A DNA stretch of 64,000 bases from Paenibacillus farraposensis (lineage in GTDB: Bacteria > Bacillota > Bacilli > Paenibacillales > Paenibacillaceae). Where the stretch lies: assembly GCF_020736845.1 (NCBI RefSeq), contig NZ_JAFFQR010000064.1:317696-381695 (forward strand), in the 5' to 3' direction. Made by a program: the position numbers and the translations under genes. Of this stretch, positions 44,690 to 55,339 are shown piece after piece. Under the pieces are notes generated by a model that was not told where the DNA came from, did no database searches, and saw only the letters and a list, made by a program, of their open reading frames with translations. The first letter of the stretch is position 1. Every line of letters begins with the position of its first letter.

Positions 44690-44718
44690 AGTATACAGGG
44701 AACACGAACACGATACAA
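44690..44718 (-). promoter_or_regulatory. Promoter of rnpB
   Basis: The minus strand has TTGTAT (44713-44718), 17 nt, then TATACT (44690-44695). The start would fall near 44682, about 7 nt before the P1 helix, as expected for a stable RNA gene. Confidence 0.75.
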
Positions 44719-44775
44719 CCCCCAATTTATTGTAAATTAAGGGGATATTTTTTAAATTTTCATACCGTTGGGGTA

Positions 44776-45891
44776 TTACAAAAATTGAAATGGCTCGGTA
44801 TCTACTTGGGATACATGTACTTCTGTAGCGTATCGACCTTCTGCCAAACGTTTGCGCATCCATTCCGCCGTTCTAGGCTTCATAATCTTCTCCGCATTAT
44901 GTCCAGGATCAATAATGGCAATACCGGCCATCAAGGCATCCTGGGCTGTGTGATAATCGATATCCCCGGTGACTAATACGTCAGCCCCTTTAAATAGTGA
45001 CTTGTTCACATATCGGCTACCCGAGCCTCCGAGCACAGCTGCTTTTTTGATCATACGATTCAAGTCGCCTACCACGCGCACATGCTCAACATTGAGACCG
45101 CTTTTCACATCATCTGCAAACTCGCGCAAGGTGCGGGCTTCCTTAAGCTTGCCTACCCGTCCCAAGCCAAAGGCACGGCCCTGCAAATCCATATGATAAA
45201 GATCATAAGCCACCTCTTCATACGGATGAGCTTTTAGCATCGCTTGCACGACTTTATTGCGTGCCCCCTGTGGCACAACAGTCTCAATGCGAACCTCTTC
45301 ACTGCGTTCCATTTTACCCGGCTCACCCAAAAATGGCTGTGTACCTTCACCCGGCAAGAAGGTTCCAACCCCGTCAACGTTAAAGCTGCAATGACTGTAA
45401 TTGCCGATATGTCCGGCTCCGCCACCCAACACAGCATCCAATACCTTTTGGTGATGTGTTTTCGGAACGAAAACGACCAGCTTGAATAGCTGTTCTGTGT
45501 GAACATCCTCCAGTGTGCCTTCACTCTGAATGCCCAATGCTTCCGCCATCCAGTCGTTCATGCCATCCTCTGCCGTATCCAGATTCGTATGGCTGATATA
45601 AACGGCAATATCATGCTTGATCAGCTTTTCATACAATTTGCCCGCAGGCTGATCTGTATTCAAAGCTTTAAGCGGACGGAATATAATAGCATGATGCGCA
45701 ATAATCAGGTCAGCCTTTACGCGGATCGCCTCTTCGACAACCTCATCGTTAACATCCAGAGCAATCAATATGCTTTTGATTTCCTTCTGCAGGCTGCCGA
45801 GCTGAAGCCCGATTCTGTCGTCTGGAACTGCCAAGTATTTGGGAGCCAGCTGCTCCATATAGCTAATTACAGTTTGTCCTTTGGCAAACAT
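44776..45891 (-). CDS. yqfO: Nif3-like dinuclear metal-centre protein (YqfO)
   Basis: A conserved cytoplasmic protein that forms a hexameric toroid with two metals per subunit; its physiological role is unsettled. The start has TVISYMEQLAPKYLAVPDDRIGLQLG (in outline). Metal ligands are seen in DLIIAHHAIIF (near 60), YISHTNLDTA (near 98) and the C-terminal DPGHNAEK (near 325). A CutA/PII-like insert (about residues 130-235, VFVPKTHHQKVLDAV and AHPYEEVAYDLY) gives the 371-residue length usual in Bacillota. GGAGGAGGT precedes ATG 45891. It overlaps the end of trmK by 25 bp. Confidence 0.94.
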   Translation of the reverse strand: MFAKGQTVISYMEQLAPKYLAVPDDRIGLQLGSLQKEIKSILIALDVNDEVVEEAIRVKADLIIAHHAIIFRPLKALNTDQPAGKLYEKLIKHDIAVYISHTNLDTAEDGMNDWMAEALGIQSEGTLEDVHTEQLFKLVVFVPKTHHQKVLDAVLGGGAGHIGNYSHCSFNVDGVGTFLPGEGTQPFLGEPGKMERSEEVRIETVVPQGARNKVVQAMLKAHPYEEVAYDLYHMDLQGRAFGLGRVGKLKEARTLREFADDVKSGLNVEHVRVVGDLNRMIKKAAVLGGSGSRYVNKSLFKGADVLVTGDIDYHTAQDALMAGIAIIDPGHNAEKIMKPRTAEWMRKRLAEGRYATEVHVSQVDTEPFQFL

Positions 45892-46628
45892 GCAAGTACC
45901 TCCTCCAGTTGTTCAATTTGTTTACGCAGTTGCTCCTGCTTATGCTGTGCAGCTTCCAGCTCCGACCGCGATACTTGAGCCAGTACAGCCTGGAGCTTCC
46001 GAATTTCCAGTTGCCATTTCCTGAAAAAAATTTCATTCGGCTTGTTGACCAGCAGCGGCCCGAGCTGCATCAGCCAATCTCGATTCAATACCAACGTGCT
46101 GCCAGGAAGCCGCAATGGCCGATACAGCTCGTCCTGCTTCAAATCGCTTGCCGAGGCGGGAACCGCGGTTAAAATTTCGTATATTTTCCCGTCCTCTTCC
46201 ATAATATGCTCATCGATTAATACCCATTGCTGCTTCATCAGCCATCTGCGTAAAATATCCTCGCCTACGTTGGGCTGCAAAACAAGCTGCTTCACCGAAG
46301 CAAGCTTGTCTTTTCCCTGTTCCAATATCGAAGTGATCAAGGCACCGCCCATGCCGGCTATCGTAATAACGTCCACCTCGTGGGCCTTGATTACCGCCAA
46401 ACCGTCTCCTTTTCGAACCATAATACGGTCAGTAAGACCGGCTTCAGCCACCTGCTTTTGAGCTGCACGCAACGGCCCATCATTGACCTCACCTGCCACA
46501 GCTTGCGGCACCCTGCCACTGCGCACGGCAGCTACGGGAAGTAGCCCGTGATCTGAACCAATATCTGCAAGTCTGCTCCCGGCAGGAATTTGTTCCATAA
46601 TATATTGTAATCGTTGCGAAAGTTTCAT
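45867..46628 (-). CDS. trmK: tRNA (adenine22-N1)-methyltransferase TrmK
   Basis: TrmK methylates N1 of A22 in tRNA using SAM. The start MKLSQRLQYIMEQIPAGSRLADIGSDHGLLP holds the SAM motif (in outline). VAGEVNDGPLRAAQ (near 47), TIAGMGGALI (near 88) and QPNVGEDILRRWL follow. The C-terminal region (about residues 205-250) is a coiled coil. I start it at ATG 46628, giving 253 residues. The frame stays open far upstream into a membrane-protein sequence, but the true end of that gene is in another frame and its TGA overlaps this ATG (ATGA). Confidence 0.92.
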   Translation of the reverse strand: MKLSQRLQYIMEQIPAGSRLADIGSDHGLLPVAAVRSGRVPQAVAGEVNDGPLRAAQKQVAEAGLTDRIMVRKGDGLAVIKAHEVDVITIAGMGGALITSILEQGKDKLASVKQLVLQPNVGEDILRRWLMKQQWVLIDEHIMEEDGKIYEILTAVPASASDLKQDELYRPLRLPGSTLVLNRDWLMQLGPLLVNKPNEIFFRKWQLEIRKLQAVLAQVSRSELEAAQHKQEQLRKQIEQLEEVLACLPKDKL

Positions 46629-47480
46629 GACGTCACCCACGTAATCCATTTTTTTCGAGTCCAAAATAAAATTCCATTTACAACAGCAAGTTTCAGTACT
46701 ACCGTAAAAAACTATATCCCCCGCCGCCTGATGGCGCAGAATGGACATGACCGCTTCAGCCATAAAAGCCAGTGTCATTCCGATCGAAAAATAAACCAAG
46801 GCCAGATGCGGAAAACGGCGATGCACCCACCAGCTTGAACCTACCAGCAATACCGCGTGCAAAATCCAAAATGCCTCAAGCATCATAAGAGTAGCCGTAG
46901 GCCAATAGCCATTGATAAGCACCGCATACACTAAAATTAACCCGGCAAGTCCGCAGTAATGCAGCAAACTGATCTGCAAGGTTAATCCCGCAATACACCA
47001 TACCAAGCCACACAGACCGACAAGCACAAGAAACCAAAGTTTAGGTTCACCTTGATGAAGCTCAATAATTCACACACCCGAACCAAGCATAATTGCACTG
47101 CCAAGTGTGCTTAGCAGGGCACGCATGCTCTTTTTAGAAGAACGCCAAACAGCGGCCAATCCAAAGCACACCACAGTGCCTGCACCTGCCGTGAATATTT
47201 GCATTGCCAGCGGAAAAGCGGTAAAATAAAAACCAATCAAACAAATGCAGGAAATAATGACAAAACCAAGAAGCCAAGCAACTCCATGCCGGTGTTTAAG
47301 ATATGTAAGCAGCCCAGTGCCGTTATGATTTTTGCTCTGTAACGGGGCTCCATCCTTCCGGTACAGGTTGGACAAAAAATCGCAATATTGTTCTGGGAGC
47401 AATCGACTCTGCCGCCAATGCTCAATTTCATGTAACAGTATTGCCCGTTTTTTCTCTTGGTCCGAGCTTTTGCGCTCCAC
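46625..47480 (-). pseudogene. Membrane-protein gene broken by a nonsense codon and a frameshift
   Basis: The N-terminal part (47480 to 47073) has a soluble helix region (LLHEIEHWRQSRLLPEQYC) and then membrane helices. TGA at 47070-47072 interrupts it, yet the same frame continues with hydrophobic helices (LWFLVLVGLCGLVWC onward). At the T6 tract 46706-46711 the coherent sequence moves by one base to TVVLKLAVVNGILFWTRKKW, ending at TGA 46625-46627, which overlaps the trmK ATG. Restoring both sites gives one protein of about 284 residues with several membrane helices. The family is not recognised. The start (GTG 47480) is uncertain. Real decay or sequence error are both possible. Confidence 0.65.
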
Positions 47481-47504
47481 TTAGACTGCAATGGGATAAA
47501 AAAA

Positions 47505-47536
47505 GACCCCCTGCGTGCTCCAAGCCGCAGAAGGTC
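47505..47536 (-). terminator. Terminator of the dnaG-rpoD unit
   Basis: GACCTTCTGCG and CGCAGGGGGTC (minus strand, two G-T pairs) form an 11-bp stem with a 10-nt loop, followed by T7. It lies 16 bp after the rpoD stop. Confidence 0.9.
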
Positions 47537-47551
47537 CGCAATGTTACGCTT

Positions 47552-48685
47552 CTATTCGAGAAAATCCTTCAGTCGCTTGCTGCGGCTTGGATGGCGCAGC
47601 TTACGCAGCGCTTTGGCCTCAATCTGACGAATGCGTTCACGTGTAACACCGAATACTTTGCCTACTTCTTCAAGTGTTCTGGTTCTTCCATCGTCCAAAC
47701 CAAAACGAAGACGCAGAACGTTTTCCTCCCGTTCGGTCAATGTATCCAGTACGTCCTCAAGTTGTTCCTTTAGAAGCTCATAGGCAGCCGCATCGGCAGG
47801 CGCCAGCGCTTCCTGATCCTCAATGAAATCCCCCAAATGAGAGTCATCCTCTTCACCAATCGGTGTCTCCAATGATACAGGCTCTTGGGCAATTTTCATA
47901 ATCTCCCGTACTTTTTCCACGCTAAGCTCCATCTCGGCAGCCACTTCCTCAGGCGTAGGTTCACGCCCCAGCTCTTGCAACAGTTGGCGCGATACACGAA
48001 TCAGCTTGTTGATCGTTTCCACCATATGCACCGGGATACGGATTGTTCTGGCCTGATCGGCTATCGCACGCGTAATGGCCTGACGAATCCACCAGGTTGC
48101 ATACGTACTGAATTTAAATCCTTTTTCATAATCGAATTTTTCTACAGCCTTAATCAGACCCATATTCCCTTCTTGAATCAGATCCAAGAACAGCATTCCA
48201 CGACCCACATAACGTTTTGCAATACTTACAACCAGACGCAAGTTTGCTTCTGCCAGCCGACGTTTAGCTTCTTCATCACCGTTATTGATCCGTTTGGCGA
48301 GTTCCACCTCATCATCAGCGGAAAGCAGTGGTACCCGACCGATTTCCTTCAAATACATCCGGACCGGATCATTGATTTTAATACCGGGAGGCAGGCTCAG
48401 ATCGTCATCGAAGTTAAAATCATCCCCATCATTGTTTTCCGGGTCGTCATTTTGACGCAATCTGGTAACTTCTTCGTCGTTGTCATTCACAACCTCAATC
48501 CCCAAGTCACCCAACTGCTCATAAAACTCATCCATTTGCTCGGGGTCCTGATCAAACGGCGACAGTTTTTCCATGATATCTTTGTAGTTCAGAGAGGAAC
48601 TTTTTTTACCCAATTCAATCAGTTGATCTTTGACCTGATCCAGTGTCAGTTCCGTCTCCAGTTCAGTATGCTGATCATTCGCCAT
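47552..48685 (-). CDS. rpoD: Housekeeping RNA polymerase sigma factor SigA (RpoD)
   Basis: The primary sigma factor, directing RNA polymerase to promoters of the TTGACA/TATAAT type. Region 1.1 covers the N-terminus, then an acidic linker (about residues 70-95), [17 protein letters not shown] (1.2), and region 2 with [32 protein letters not shown] (in outline, near 190). Region 3 follows, and region 4 has [23 protein letters not shown] (in outline) with the -35 helix-turn-helix. At 377 residues it is normal. It lies 43 bp after dnaG, forming the dnaG-sigA macromolecular-synthesis operon. Confidence 0.98.
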   Translation of the reverse strand: MANDQHTELETELTLDQVKDQLIELGKKSSSLNYKDIMEKLSPFDQDPEQMDEFYEQLGDLGIEVVNDNDEEVTRLRQNDDPENNDGDDFNFDDDLSLPPGIKINDPVRMYLKEIGRVPLLSADDEVELAKRINNGDEEAKRRLAEANLRLVVSIAKRYVGRGMLFLDLIQEGNMGLIKAVEKFDYEKGFKFSTYATWWIRQAITRAIADQARTIRIPVHMVETINKLIRVSRQLLQELGREPTPEEVAAEMELSVEKVREIMKIAQEPVSLETPIGEEDDSHLGDFIEDQEALAPADAAAYELLKEQLEDVLDTLTEREENVLRLRFGLDDGRTRTLEEVGKVFGVTRERIRQIEAKALRKLRHPSRSKRLKDFLE

Positions 48686-48728
48686 CTTTCGACTCCCTCC
48701 TCCCTAGAAACATCCGACCTTTGTGTGT

Positions 48729-50549
48729 TCATTGTCTCTCTAGGGCTATAATCTCACTTGCAATTTGTGCTGCACGCAAAAAGTCGCCTGCGCGCTCAGC
48801 AGATCTCATTTCTTCCCTCTTCAAATCCAGTTGCTCCTGCAATGGAAATTTTCGCACCTGACGGATATAATCATCCAAAATGTGTGGTGCCCATACGCCT
48901 GGAGCATCCATCATCATGATCGAACTTACGTTCTTCTCCAGCCGATCATCTTGCAAAGATGAAATAAAACGGCTTGTATCCGGTAACTTCCCTTGTGCGT
49001 AATAGGCGTATAGATAAGCAGCAATTGCTGCATGATCCTCAATATTAAAGGCGTCTCCCAGGTGCTTTTCTACATACTCTGCAGCTTCCAGATCCTGCAT
49101 CATCCAGTGAAGCAGTCTGCGTTCCGCCACATGATAAGCCGGGAGCAGATTAGGTGTGGAGACCTGCCCTTTTTTATGCCTACCATTATTCCACCCATTT
49201 TCGTTATTATCCCCAAAGTCCTGTTTTTTTTGCAGGGAATGGCGGAGTATATTGCATTCTTGCTTTAAAGTTTCAAAATCCACCTTGACTTCGGCTGATA
49301 CTTCGCGCAAATATACTTCCCGCTCAGTCGGGGATGACAGAGGTGCGATGACATTTAATGCTTCGCGGGAATACGCGATTCTTCCTTCTTCTTCTTGCAG
49401 TATATGGTTTTTTCTCAGATATATAAGCTTAAATTTCACCGTTGAAACTGCACTTTCGATAATTTGGCGCTGAAAACGTTCGCCGCCGTATTGCCGGATA
49501 AATTCATCCGGGTCCATACCGTCACTTAACAGCGCTACCTTAACGTGAAGTCCCGCCTTTTCCAGCAGCGGAAAATTTTTAAGTGCAGCAGCTTGTCCTG
49601 CCCGGTCACCATCATAACAAATGATGACCTCGTCGCACAGTCCCTTTAACATCGTAGCATGATGCTCCGTCAAGGCTGTGCCCATGGCGGCCACTCCATT
49701 CTGGACGCCCGCTTCCCATGCAGAGATAACATCACCGTAGCCTTCAAAAAGAACGCTCTGACGAAGCTTGCGAATTGAGGTTTTGGCATGATGAAGATTG
49801 TACAGCGTTCGGCTCTTGTTGAACAGCTTCGTCTCCGGTGAGTTCAAGTACTTCGGCTGTCCCTCACCAAGAATACGTCCTGCAAAGGCAATCACCTTTC
49901 CATTACGGTTCCAGATGGGAAACATAATACGATCTCTGAATCGGTCCACATACCCATCACCCTCATGTCGTGGAGAAATAAGTCCTCCCTTTTCCATCTC
50001 TACAGGATCAAAGGAACGCTTCTCCAGAAACTGCACAATCGTATCCCATCTGTTCGGTGCATAGCCAATTTGGAATTGGTCAATGATCTTGTCACTGAAC
50101 CCCCGGGCTCGTAAATATTCCATAGCTGGTTTGCCGTGCTCCGTATTTTTAAGCAAAAAATGGTACATCTTAGAAGTCAGCTCATATGCTTGCAACAGCC
50201 TGTCCAACTCAGGATGCTGATGCGACGACTCACGTCCCTGCCATTCGCCGAGAGGGATATGACTTTCTTCCGCCATCGTCTTTACAGCTTCGGGAAAGGA
50301 TAGTCCTTCGATTTCCATCATAAATTTGATGGCATTGCCTCCCGCGCCGCAGCCGTAGCAGTAAAAAATCTGACGATCCGGTGTCACGGTGAATGAAGGG
50401 GTTTTTTCGGAATGAAAAGGACAGAGGCCTTTCATATACTTCCCCTGCTTGGTCAAATGCACGTACTTGCTTACCGTGTCTACAATATCATGATGCTGTA
50501 AAACCGCCTCAATGATATCGTCCGGTATATTGCCTTGTCCGGCACTCAT
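48729..50549 (-). CDS. dnaG: DNA primase DnaG
   Basis: DnaG makes RNA primers at the replication fork. The N-terminal zinc domain has GLCPFHSEKTPSFTV and IFYCYGCGAGGNAI (the CHCC ligands). The catalytic core follows, with TOPRIM residues in VLFEGYGDVISAW and ICYDGDRAGQAA. The C-terminal helicase-binding domain is divergent. I start at ATG 50549, with AAGGTGG 6 nt upstream and the family start IPDDIIEAV soon after, giving 606 residues. The open frame runs to 50603 and would overlap yqxD, but those codons lack a ribosome site. Confidence 0.96.
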   Translation of the reverse strand: MSAGQGNIPDDIIEAVLQHHDIVDTVSKYVHLTKQGKYMKGLCPFHSEKTPSFTVTPDRQIFYCYGCGAGGNAIKFMMEIEGLSFPEAVKTMAEESHIPLGEWQGRESSHQHPELDRLLQAYELTSKMYHFLLKNTEHGKPAMEYLRARGFSDKIIDQFQIGYAPNRWDTIVQFLEKRSFDPVEMEKGGLISPRHEGDGYVDRFRDRIMFPIWNRNGKVIAFAGRILGEGQPKYLNSPETKLFNKSRTLYNLHHAKTSIRKLRQSVLFEGYGDVISAWEAGVQNGVAAMGTALTEHHATMLKGLCDEVIICYDGDRAGQAAALKNFPLLEKAGLHVKVALLSDGMDPDEFIRQYGGERFQRQIIESAVSTVKFKLIYLRKNHILQEEEGRIAYSREALNVIAPLSSPTEREVYLREVSAEVKVDFETLKQECNILRHSLQKKQDFGDNNENGWNNGRHKKGQVSTPNLLPAYHVAERRLLHWMMQDLEAAEYVEKHLGDAFNIEDHAAIAAYLYAYYAQGKLPDTSRFISSLQDDRLEKNVSSIMMMDAPGVWAPHILDDYIRQVRKFPLQEQLDLKREEMRSAERAGDFLRAAQIASEIIALERQ

Positions 50550-50595
50550 ATTAACCACCTTCATCTCTTTAGCACGTAAATATAATTCGATACCG

Positions 50596-51072
50596 TTATT
50601 CATTCTCCTGCAAGGATAGTAAAAGTTTTGTCAGTTTATGTTGAAAAAGTTCGCGATCCTCTAATGTAAAGGGTTTAGGACCTTTCCCATGACGTCCTTT
50701 TTTCCGTTCCTTGGCAGCAGTATGACGGCGGTCAAGCATAAAATCAATCGAATCGTTTCGATACATAGTTCCACGAAAAGATATTACTTCACAACCCTTA
50801 GCCAAGGCAAGAGCCGCAAGACCGTAATCGTTGGTCGTTACAATATCTCCTCTTCGGATATGATTGGCAATATAGAGATCAGCACTTTGGTCGCTCCGAT
50901 CCACTTTCACGACAGTCACGCCTTTACTGCCCTGGATGAGATGATCATACGAGGATACCATAATAACCTGAATATGGAAACAGGAAGCCGTTTCTGCAAT
51001 TTCGTTTTTAACGGGACAAGCATCCCCGTCAACAACGATCCGGACACCTGATAAATCCCCAGATATATCCAT
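50596..51072 (-). CDS. yqxD: YaiI/YqxD family protein (DUF188)
   Basis: A 158-residue conserved cytoplasmic protein with a PIN-like/NYN-type fold. It has VVDGDACPVKNEI near the start (the acidic cluster), GDIVTTNDYGLAALALAKGC (near 75, in outline) and FMLDRRHTAAKERK. Its function is unknown; it commonly sits beside dnaG. GGGGGAT precedes ATG 51072. It ends 46 bp before the dnaG start and probably heads the yqxD-dnaG-rpoD unit. Confidence 0.92.
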   Translation of the reverse strand: MDISGDLSGVRIVVDGDACPVKNEIAETASCFHIQVIMVSSYDHLIQGSKGVTVVKVDRSDQSADLYIANHIRRGDIVTTNDYGLAALALAKGCEVISFRGTMYRNDSIDFMLDRRHTAAKERKKGRHGKGPKPFTLEDRELFQHKLTKLLLSLQENE

Positions 51073-51104
51073 AAGTATCCCCCAACTTCATCGATTCGAG
51101 TAAA

Positions 51105-51145
51105 ATACGGAACGGCTGCAAGATCACTCTTACAGCGTTCCGTAT
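51105..51145 (-). terminator. Terminator of the glyQS operon
   Basis: ATACGGAACG/CGTTCCGTAT plus the inner CTGTAAGA/TCTTGCAG (minus strand) form an almost continuous 18-bp stem with one bulged base and a 4-nt loop, followed by TTTT. It lies 46 bp after the glyS stop. Confidence 0.92.
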
Positions 51146-51190
51146 ATTTATACCCATTTTTTCAAGTTGTTCATACTATGACTACTGTGT

Positions 51191-53266
51191 TTAACCGACA
51201 AGCTTGGAAAAATCAGCAAAGCGCTTCAGCTCTGAATCAATGACAGCCAGCAAAGCCAAGCGATTATTACGGACAGCATCATCCTCAGCCATAACCATCA
51301 CGGAATCAAAAAATGCCGTTATCGCAGAAGTAATGGATGAAGCAAGCTCCAGGGCTCGTGTCGCATCGCCTTGCTGCAGTGCTGCACTGTATGATTCATG
51401 AATACCATGCCATGCTTCATAAAGCGCCTTTTCGCCCTGTTCGGTAAATTCGTCCGAATTCACTGACTTATGAACTGCCTTGGAAGCCAGATTACTCACA
51501 CGGTTAAATGACTCTATGGTTGACTTGAACTGATCACCTGTTTGTACCGCAGCCATTAACGCAGCCCCGCGATTGACAACAGAAGCCACATCATCAAAGC
51601 CTGCTGCGAGCACAGCGTCCACGACGTCATAACGAAGAGTCTCAGACAACAGTTTTTTCACGCGCAAACCAAAAAAGTCATGTAATTCTTTACGTATTTC
51701 ATCGGCGGAGCGTTTCATATTTCCAAGGTTCAGGTGCACATCGATCGCGATATTGAACACATCAGACAACGTGGCTGAGAGCTTGCAGTCCAGCAAGATC
51801 TGCACAATCCCTGCAGCCTGACGCCGCAGCGCATAAGGATCCTGCGAGCCGGTCGGAATAATACCGATGGAAAAGCAGCCTGTAATTGTATCTATTTTAT
51901 CAGCAATGCTTACAATCGCCCCAGCATTCGTAGAAGGAACGGTTTCTCCGGCAAAACGTGGCTGATAATGCTCAAAGACTGCTTTTGCCACTTCTTCCTT
52001 CTCTCCAGCCTTCCGGGCGTAATCTTCACCCATCACACCTTGCAGTTCCGGGAACTCATACACCATTTGTGTTACAAGGTCAAATTTACAAATATCTGCA
52101 GCCCGGCTAACCGATTCCTGTGTGTCCGGGGAAACGCGAAGCTTCGCAGCCAGCATATCGGCTATACGGCGGATCCGCCGCACCTTATCTCCAACTGTCC
52201 CCAGTTCCTCGTGAAAGACGATGCTTTCCAGCTTGGAGAGGGCATCCTTGATTTCAAGCTTCTGATCTTCTTCATAAAAGAATTTGGCGTCAGACAGCCG
52301 TGCACGCAGTACTTTTTCGTTCCCTTTCGCAATAACGTCCAGCGATTGGCTTCCCCCGTTACGCACTGTAACAAAGAAAGGCAACAGTTCGCCAGCGCTG
52401 TCTAACACCGGGAAGTAGCGTTGATGCTCACGCATGGAAGTAATCAGTACATCCTTCGGAATATTCAGGAACGAAGGATCAAAACCTCCAAACAGCACCG
52501 TTGGCGTTTCAACCAAAAACAATACTTCTTCCAGCAAATCATCCTTTATCGCAATCGTCCAGCCTTTTTCGGCTGCCAGCGCTTCAATCTGTTTCACAAT
52601 AAGTGCTTGACGCTCCTCAATATCTACGATGACATGCTGCTTGCGAAGCACCTCAACATAGTCAGCGGGATGCTCTACCACGGCGTCCTGCCCAAGGAAG
52701 CGATGGCCTCTGGTCACATTTCCGGACTGTACTCCGGCAATTTCCAAGTTGATAACATCACTGCCAAACAAAGCAATCAACCAACGGATCGGACGAACAA
52801 ACTTAAAGTCATAGCTTGCCCAACGCATGAATTTAGGGAATGTCATCGCATGTAAAATGTGCAGCAAGCCTTCGGAAAGCACTTCGGCTGTCGGCACACC
52901 TACGCTGCTTTTTGTCGCATAAATATATTCGACGCCGCCAAGCTCCTTGAATGTAAACTGCTCAGGATCAACTCCCTGACTACGGGCAAAACCAAGAGCA
53001 GCCTTGCTCCAGTTGCCGGCTTCATCAAGCGCGATTTTGCGGGAAGGACCTTTAACTTCTTCGTTGATGTCCTCTTGCTTCTCTGCCACTTCTTTAACCA
53101 ACACTGCCAAGCGGCGAGGTGTAGCATAAGCCTCGATAGTACCATAAGCAATGCGCGAGCTGTCAAGCCATGTCGCCATACGCTCCTTCAACTGCTGAAT
53201 CGCATTCGGGATAAAACGTGCCGGCACTTCTTCCAGACCGATCTCAAACAATAGATCTTTAGACAT
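51191..53266 (-). CDS. glyS: Glycyl-tRNA synthetase beta subunit
   Basis: The beta subunit of the alpha2beta2 glycyl-tRNA synthetase handles tRNA binding. The N-terminus [20 protein letters not shown] (residues 1-20) and [22 protein letters not shown] (in outline, near 145) are family marks. [11 protein letters not shown], an HD-like section and the C-terminal DALR-type anticodon domain follow. I start at ATG 53266, 9 nt after AAGGAGG, giving 691 residues; this overlaps the glyQ stop by 8 bp. The upstream GTG in the same frame is rejected. Confidence 0.97.
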   Translation of the reverse strand: MSKDLLFEIGLEEVPARFIPNAIQQLKERMATWLDSSRIAYGTIEAYATPRRLAVLVKEVAEKQEDINEEVKGPSRKIALDEAGNWSKAALGFARSQGVDPEQFTFKELGGVEYIYATKSSVGVPTAEVLSEGLLHILHAMTFPKFMRWASYDFKFVRPIRWLIALFGSDVINLEIAGVQSGNVTRGHRFLGQDAVVEHPADYVEVLRKQHVIVDIEERQALIVKQIEALAAEKGWTIAIKDDLLEEVLFLVETPTVLFGGFDPSFLNIPKDVLITSMREHQRYFPVLDSAGELLPFFVTVRNGGSQSLDVIAKGNEKVLRARLSDAKFFYEEDQKLEIKDALSKLESIVFHEELGTVGDKVRRIRRIADMLAAKLRVSPDTQESVSRAADICKFDLVTQMVYEFPELQGVMGEDYARKAGEKEEVAKAVFEHYQPRFAGETVPSTNAGAIVSIADKIDTITGCFSIGIIPTGSQDPYALRRQAAGIVQILLDCKLSATLSDVFNIAIDVHLNLGNMKRSADEIRKELHDFFGLRVKKLLSETLRYDVVDAVLAAGFDDVASVVNRGAALMAAVQTGDQFKSTIESFNRVSNLASKAVHKSVNSDEFTEQGEKALYEAWHGIHESYSAALQQGDATRALELASSITSAITAFFDSVMVMAEDDAVRNNRLALLAVIDSELKRFADFSKLVG

Positions 53267-54146
53267 GTGCCGCACCTCCTTTCTTCAACAGCGGGAAGCC
53301 CAGCTTCTCGCGTTCCTCGAGATAGGTTGCAGCCACCTGACGCGCCAAATTCCGCACCCGAATAATAAATCCGGTTCGTTCCGTCACACTGATTGCCCCG
53401 CGTGCGTCCAACAAGTTGAACGTATGAGAGCATTTCAGCACATAATCATAGGCTGGAAATACAAGATGCTGCGCCATCGCCTTATTTGCTTCTTCTTCAT
53501 ACATGTTAAATAGAGTGAAGAGCATTTTTACATCAGATACTTCAAATGTATATTTGGAATGCTCGAATTCAGGCTGATGGAAGACATCACCGTATGTGAT
53601 TCCATTAACCCACTCCAGATCAAACACATTTTCCTTGTCCTGGATGTAGGAAGCAAGACGCTCCATACCATACGTAATTTCAACAGCGACCGGACTGGCA
53701 TCAATGCCGCCTACTTGCTGGAAATACGTAAATTGGGTAATTTCCATCCCGTCGAGCCATACTTCCCAGCCTAGTCCCCAGGCTCCCAGCGTAGGTGCTT
53801 CCCAGTTATCTTCAACAAAACGGATATCATGCTCCAAGGGGTTGATTCCTAGACGATTCAAACTCTCCAGATACAATTCCTGAATATTGTCGGGCGAAGG
53901 CTTCAAGACCACTTGAAATTGATGGTGCTGATACAGACGATTCGGATTCTCCCCGTAACGACCGTCTGATGGGCGGCGAGAAGGTTCAACATAGGCTACG
54001 TTCCACGGCTCAGGCCCGATCGAACGCAAATACGTCATCGGATTCATTGTGCCTGCGCCTTTTTCCGTGTCATACGGCTGTACAATAATACAATTTTGCT
54101 CGGCCCAAAATTGTTGCAGCGTTAAAATCATCTGCTGAAAGTTCAT
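53259..54146 (-). CDS. glyQ: Glycyl-tRNA synthetase alpha subunit
   Basis: The alpha subunit holds the class II aminoacylation site for glycine. Its 295 residues include the start [44 protein letters not shown] (in outline, near 24), [16 protein letters not shown] and [11 protein letters not shown]. These are the highly conserved blocks of bacterial GlyQ. GGAGCG precedes ATG 54146. It is preceded by a T-box leader and overlaps glyS. Confidence 0.97.
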   Translation of the reverse strand: MNFQQMILTLQQFWAEQNCIIVQPYDTEKGAGTMNPMTYLRSIGPEPWNVAYVEPSRRPSDGRYGENPNRLYQHHQFQVVLKPSPDNIQELYLESLNRLGINPLEHDIRFVEDNWEAPTLGAWGLGWEVWLDGMEITQFTYFQQVGGIDASPVAVEITYGMERLASYIQDKENVFDLEWVNGITYGDVFHQPEFEHSKYTFEVSDVKMLFTLFNMYEEEANKAMAQHLVFPAYDYVLKCSHTFNLLDARGAISVTERTGFIIRVRNLARQVAATYLEEREKLGFPLLKKGGAAHV

Positions 54147-54247
54147 GGTACACGCTCCTTTTTTAATAACCTTAAATGACTGTGATATCTACTTAAATGC
54201 TCGTATGTACAGGGCTGCCTATTTTCAACATGCCTTGCCAGAGACAG

Positions 54248-54495
54248 CAAAAAGCCCCCGCCTCTACGCCTGTACAGACGTAGGGACGAGAGCTGACTCC
54301 CGCGGTTCCACCCTACTTGATTGCGATCTTACATCACCAGTCAGATCGTAATCCTCTTTTCCGTGTCCATTCAGACGCTCCCGAGTGCCTGTTCACGAAA
54401 AATTCCCGCTGGGCTTACACCGTCCCCAACTCGCTAACTCAGAGAATAATTCTCGCTACTTTCTCGTTCAATGCATCTGCTCCCAAAGGAGATAT
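54248..54495 (-). promoter_or_regulatory. Glycine T-box leader of glyQS
   Basis: The minus strand carries the T-box core AGGGTGGAACCGCGGG (54298-54313). Next comes a 16-position terminator stem (54253-54294, one mismatch) ending in T5. The 5' part has a stem I-like region; a GGC triplet at 54387-54389 is a candidate glycine specifier at the expected distance. Uncharged tRNA-Gly would favour the antiterminator and switch on glyQS. The 5' boundary is approximate. Confidence 0.92.
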
Positions 54496-54544
54496 AGTAG
54501 GATATTACACGTTTTCAGCAGCACAGTCAAGAGATCGGAGGATT

Positions 54545-55297
54545 TTACATATCATACTTGTCGAGCTGATCCAGAAAGTTCCGGGACTTTAGTTTGACTT
54601 CCAGCTGCATATCCATGAACTGACGCATGACATGCTTGATCTCCAGCTTGGTCGATTCCTTCACGTCAATGCTGCCAAGCCGGTTTAAATCCATTCTGGC
54701 GAACAAGCGCAGCAACTTCAGCGTACGTGGAGCGACGCTCAAAGCAGTCGGATCAAAATGCTTGCAGCTTCGACTCAAAACCCCGCCCAGCCTGGGACTG
54801 ATAAGCATATCCTCATCAGCACATGATTGGCCGCTTGAAATGCAGGCATCCAGCTGCGGAGCATATCCTGCTGCCTGTAGTATTTTAAATTCATAAATAC
54901 TCATAACAATCACTGGATCTTTGTCATTCTCCAGCGCCTCCAGGCATGCTTTAAGCTGCTTAAACCAGAATGCGCCAGTTTCTTCATCCTGCAGCACCCG
55001 GTCAAGCAGCTCACAGGCATACGAGGCATAAGCAGCCTTGGTAATATCCTCACGCAAGATATGGTGAGATTGAATGATTTCACCGGCATTCAACGTGCCT
55101 AAGCCTGTATTTCGAAAGTAAACGAATTCACCATACGTAAATGGCTGCGTTAAAGCAGCATGACGGCTTTTGGACTTTTTGGCTCCTCTGACCAGTACGC
55201 CAACTTTACCTCCGTTTTCGGTGCAAAGCGTAATAATTTTGTTCCCCTCACCGTAATCCATGCTGCGGATGACGATTCCTTCCACCCTGTAAAGCAT
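54545..55297 (-). CDS. recO: DNA repair protein RecO
   Basis: RecO helps load RecA at SSB-coated gaps, with RecF and RecR. The N-terminal OB fold starts MLYRVEGIVIRSMDYGEGNKI (in outline) and includes VLVRGAKKSKSRHAALTQPF. The C-terminal domain has the FKILQAAGYAPQLDAC stretch and a zinc-ligand-like CISSGQSC. The start is ATG 55297, after a GGGGGAAGAGG site; the open frame to 55315 is not needed. It is 250 residues, the usual length. It lies 42 bp after yqzL. Confidence 0.93.
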   Translation of the reverse strand: MLYRVEGIVIRSMDYGEGNKIITLCTENGGKVGVLVRGAKKSKSRHAALTQPFTYGEFVYFRNTGLGTLNAGEIIQSHHILREDITKAAYASYACELLDRVLQDEETGAFWFKQLKACLEALENDKDPVIVMSIYEFKILQAAGYAPQLDACISSGQSCADEDMLISPRLGGVLSRSCKHFDPTALSVAPRTLKLLRLFARMDLNRLGSIDVKESTKLEIKHVMRQFMDMQLEVKLKSRNFLDQLDKYDM

Positions 55298-55339
55298 GCC
55301 TCTTCCCCCAAACATTCGCGAAGAAGCCAGTGGCTTGCG

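Noticed and set aside
45867..47027. A membrane domain fused to TrmK
   Set aside because: The fusion arises from a one-base shift at T6. The membrane helices continue in the other frame to a TGA overlapping the trmK ATG, so the two are separate genes.
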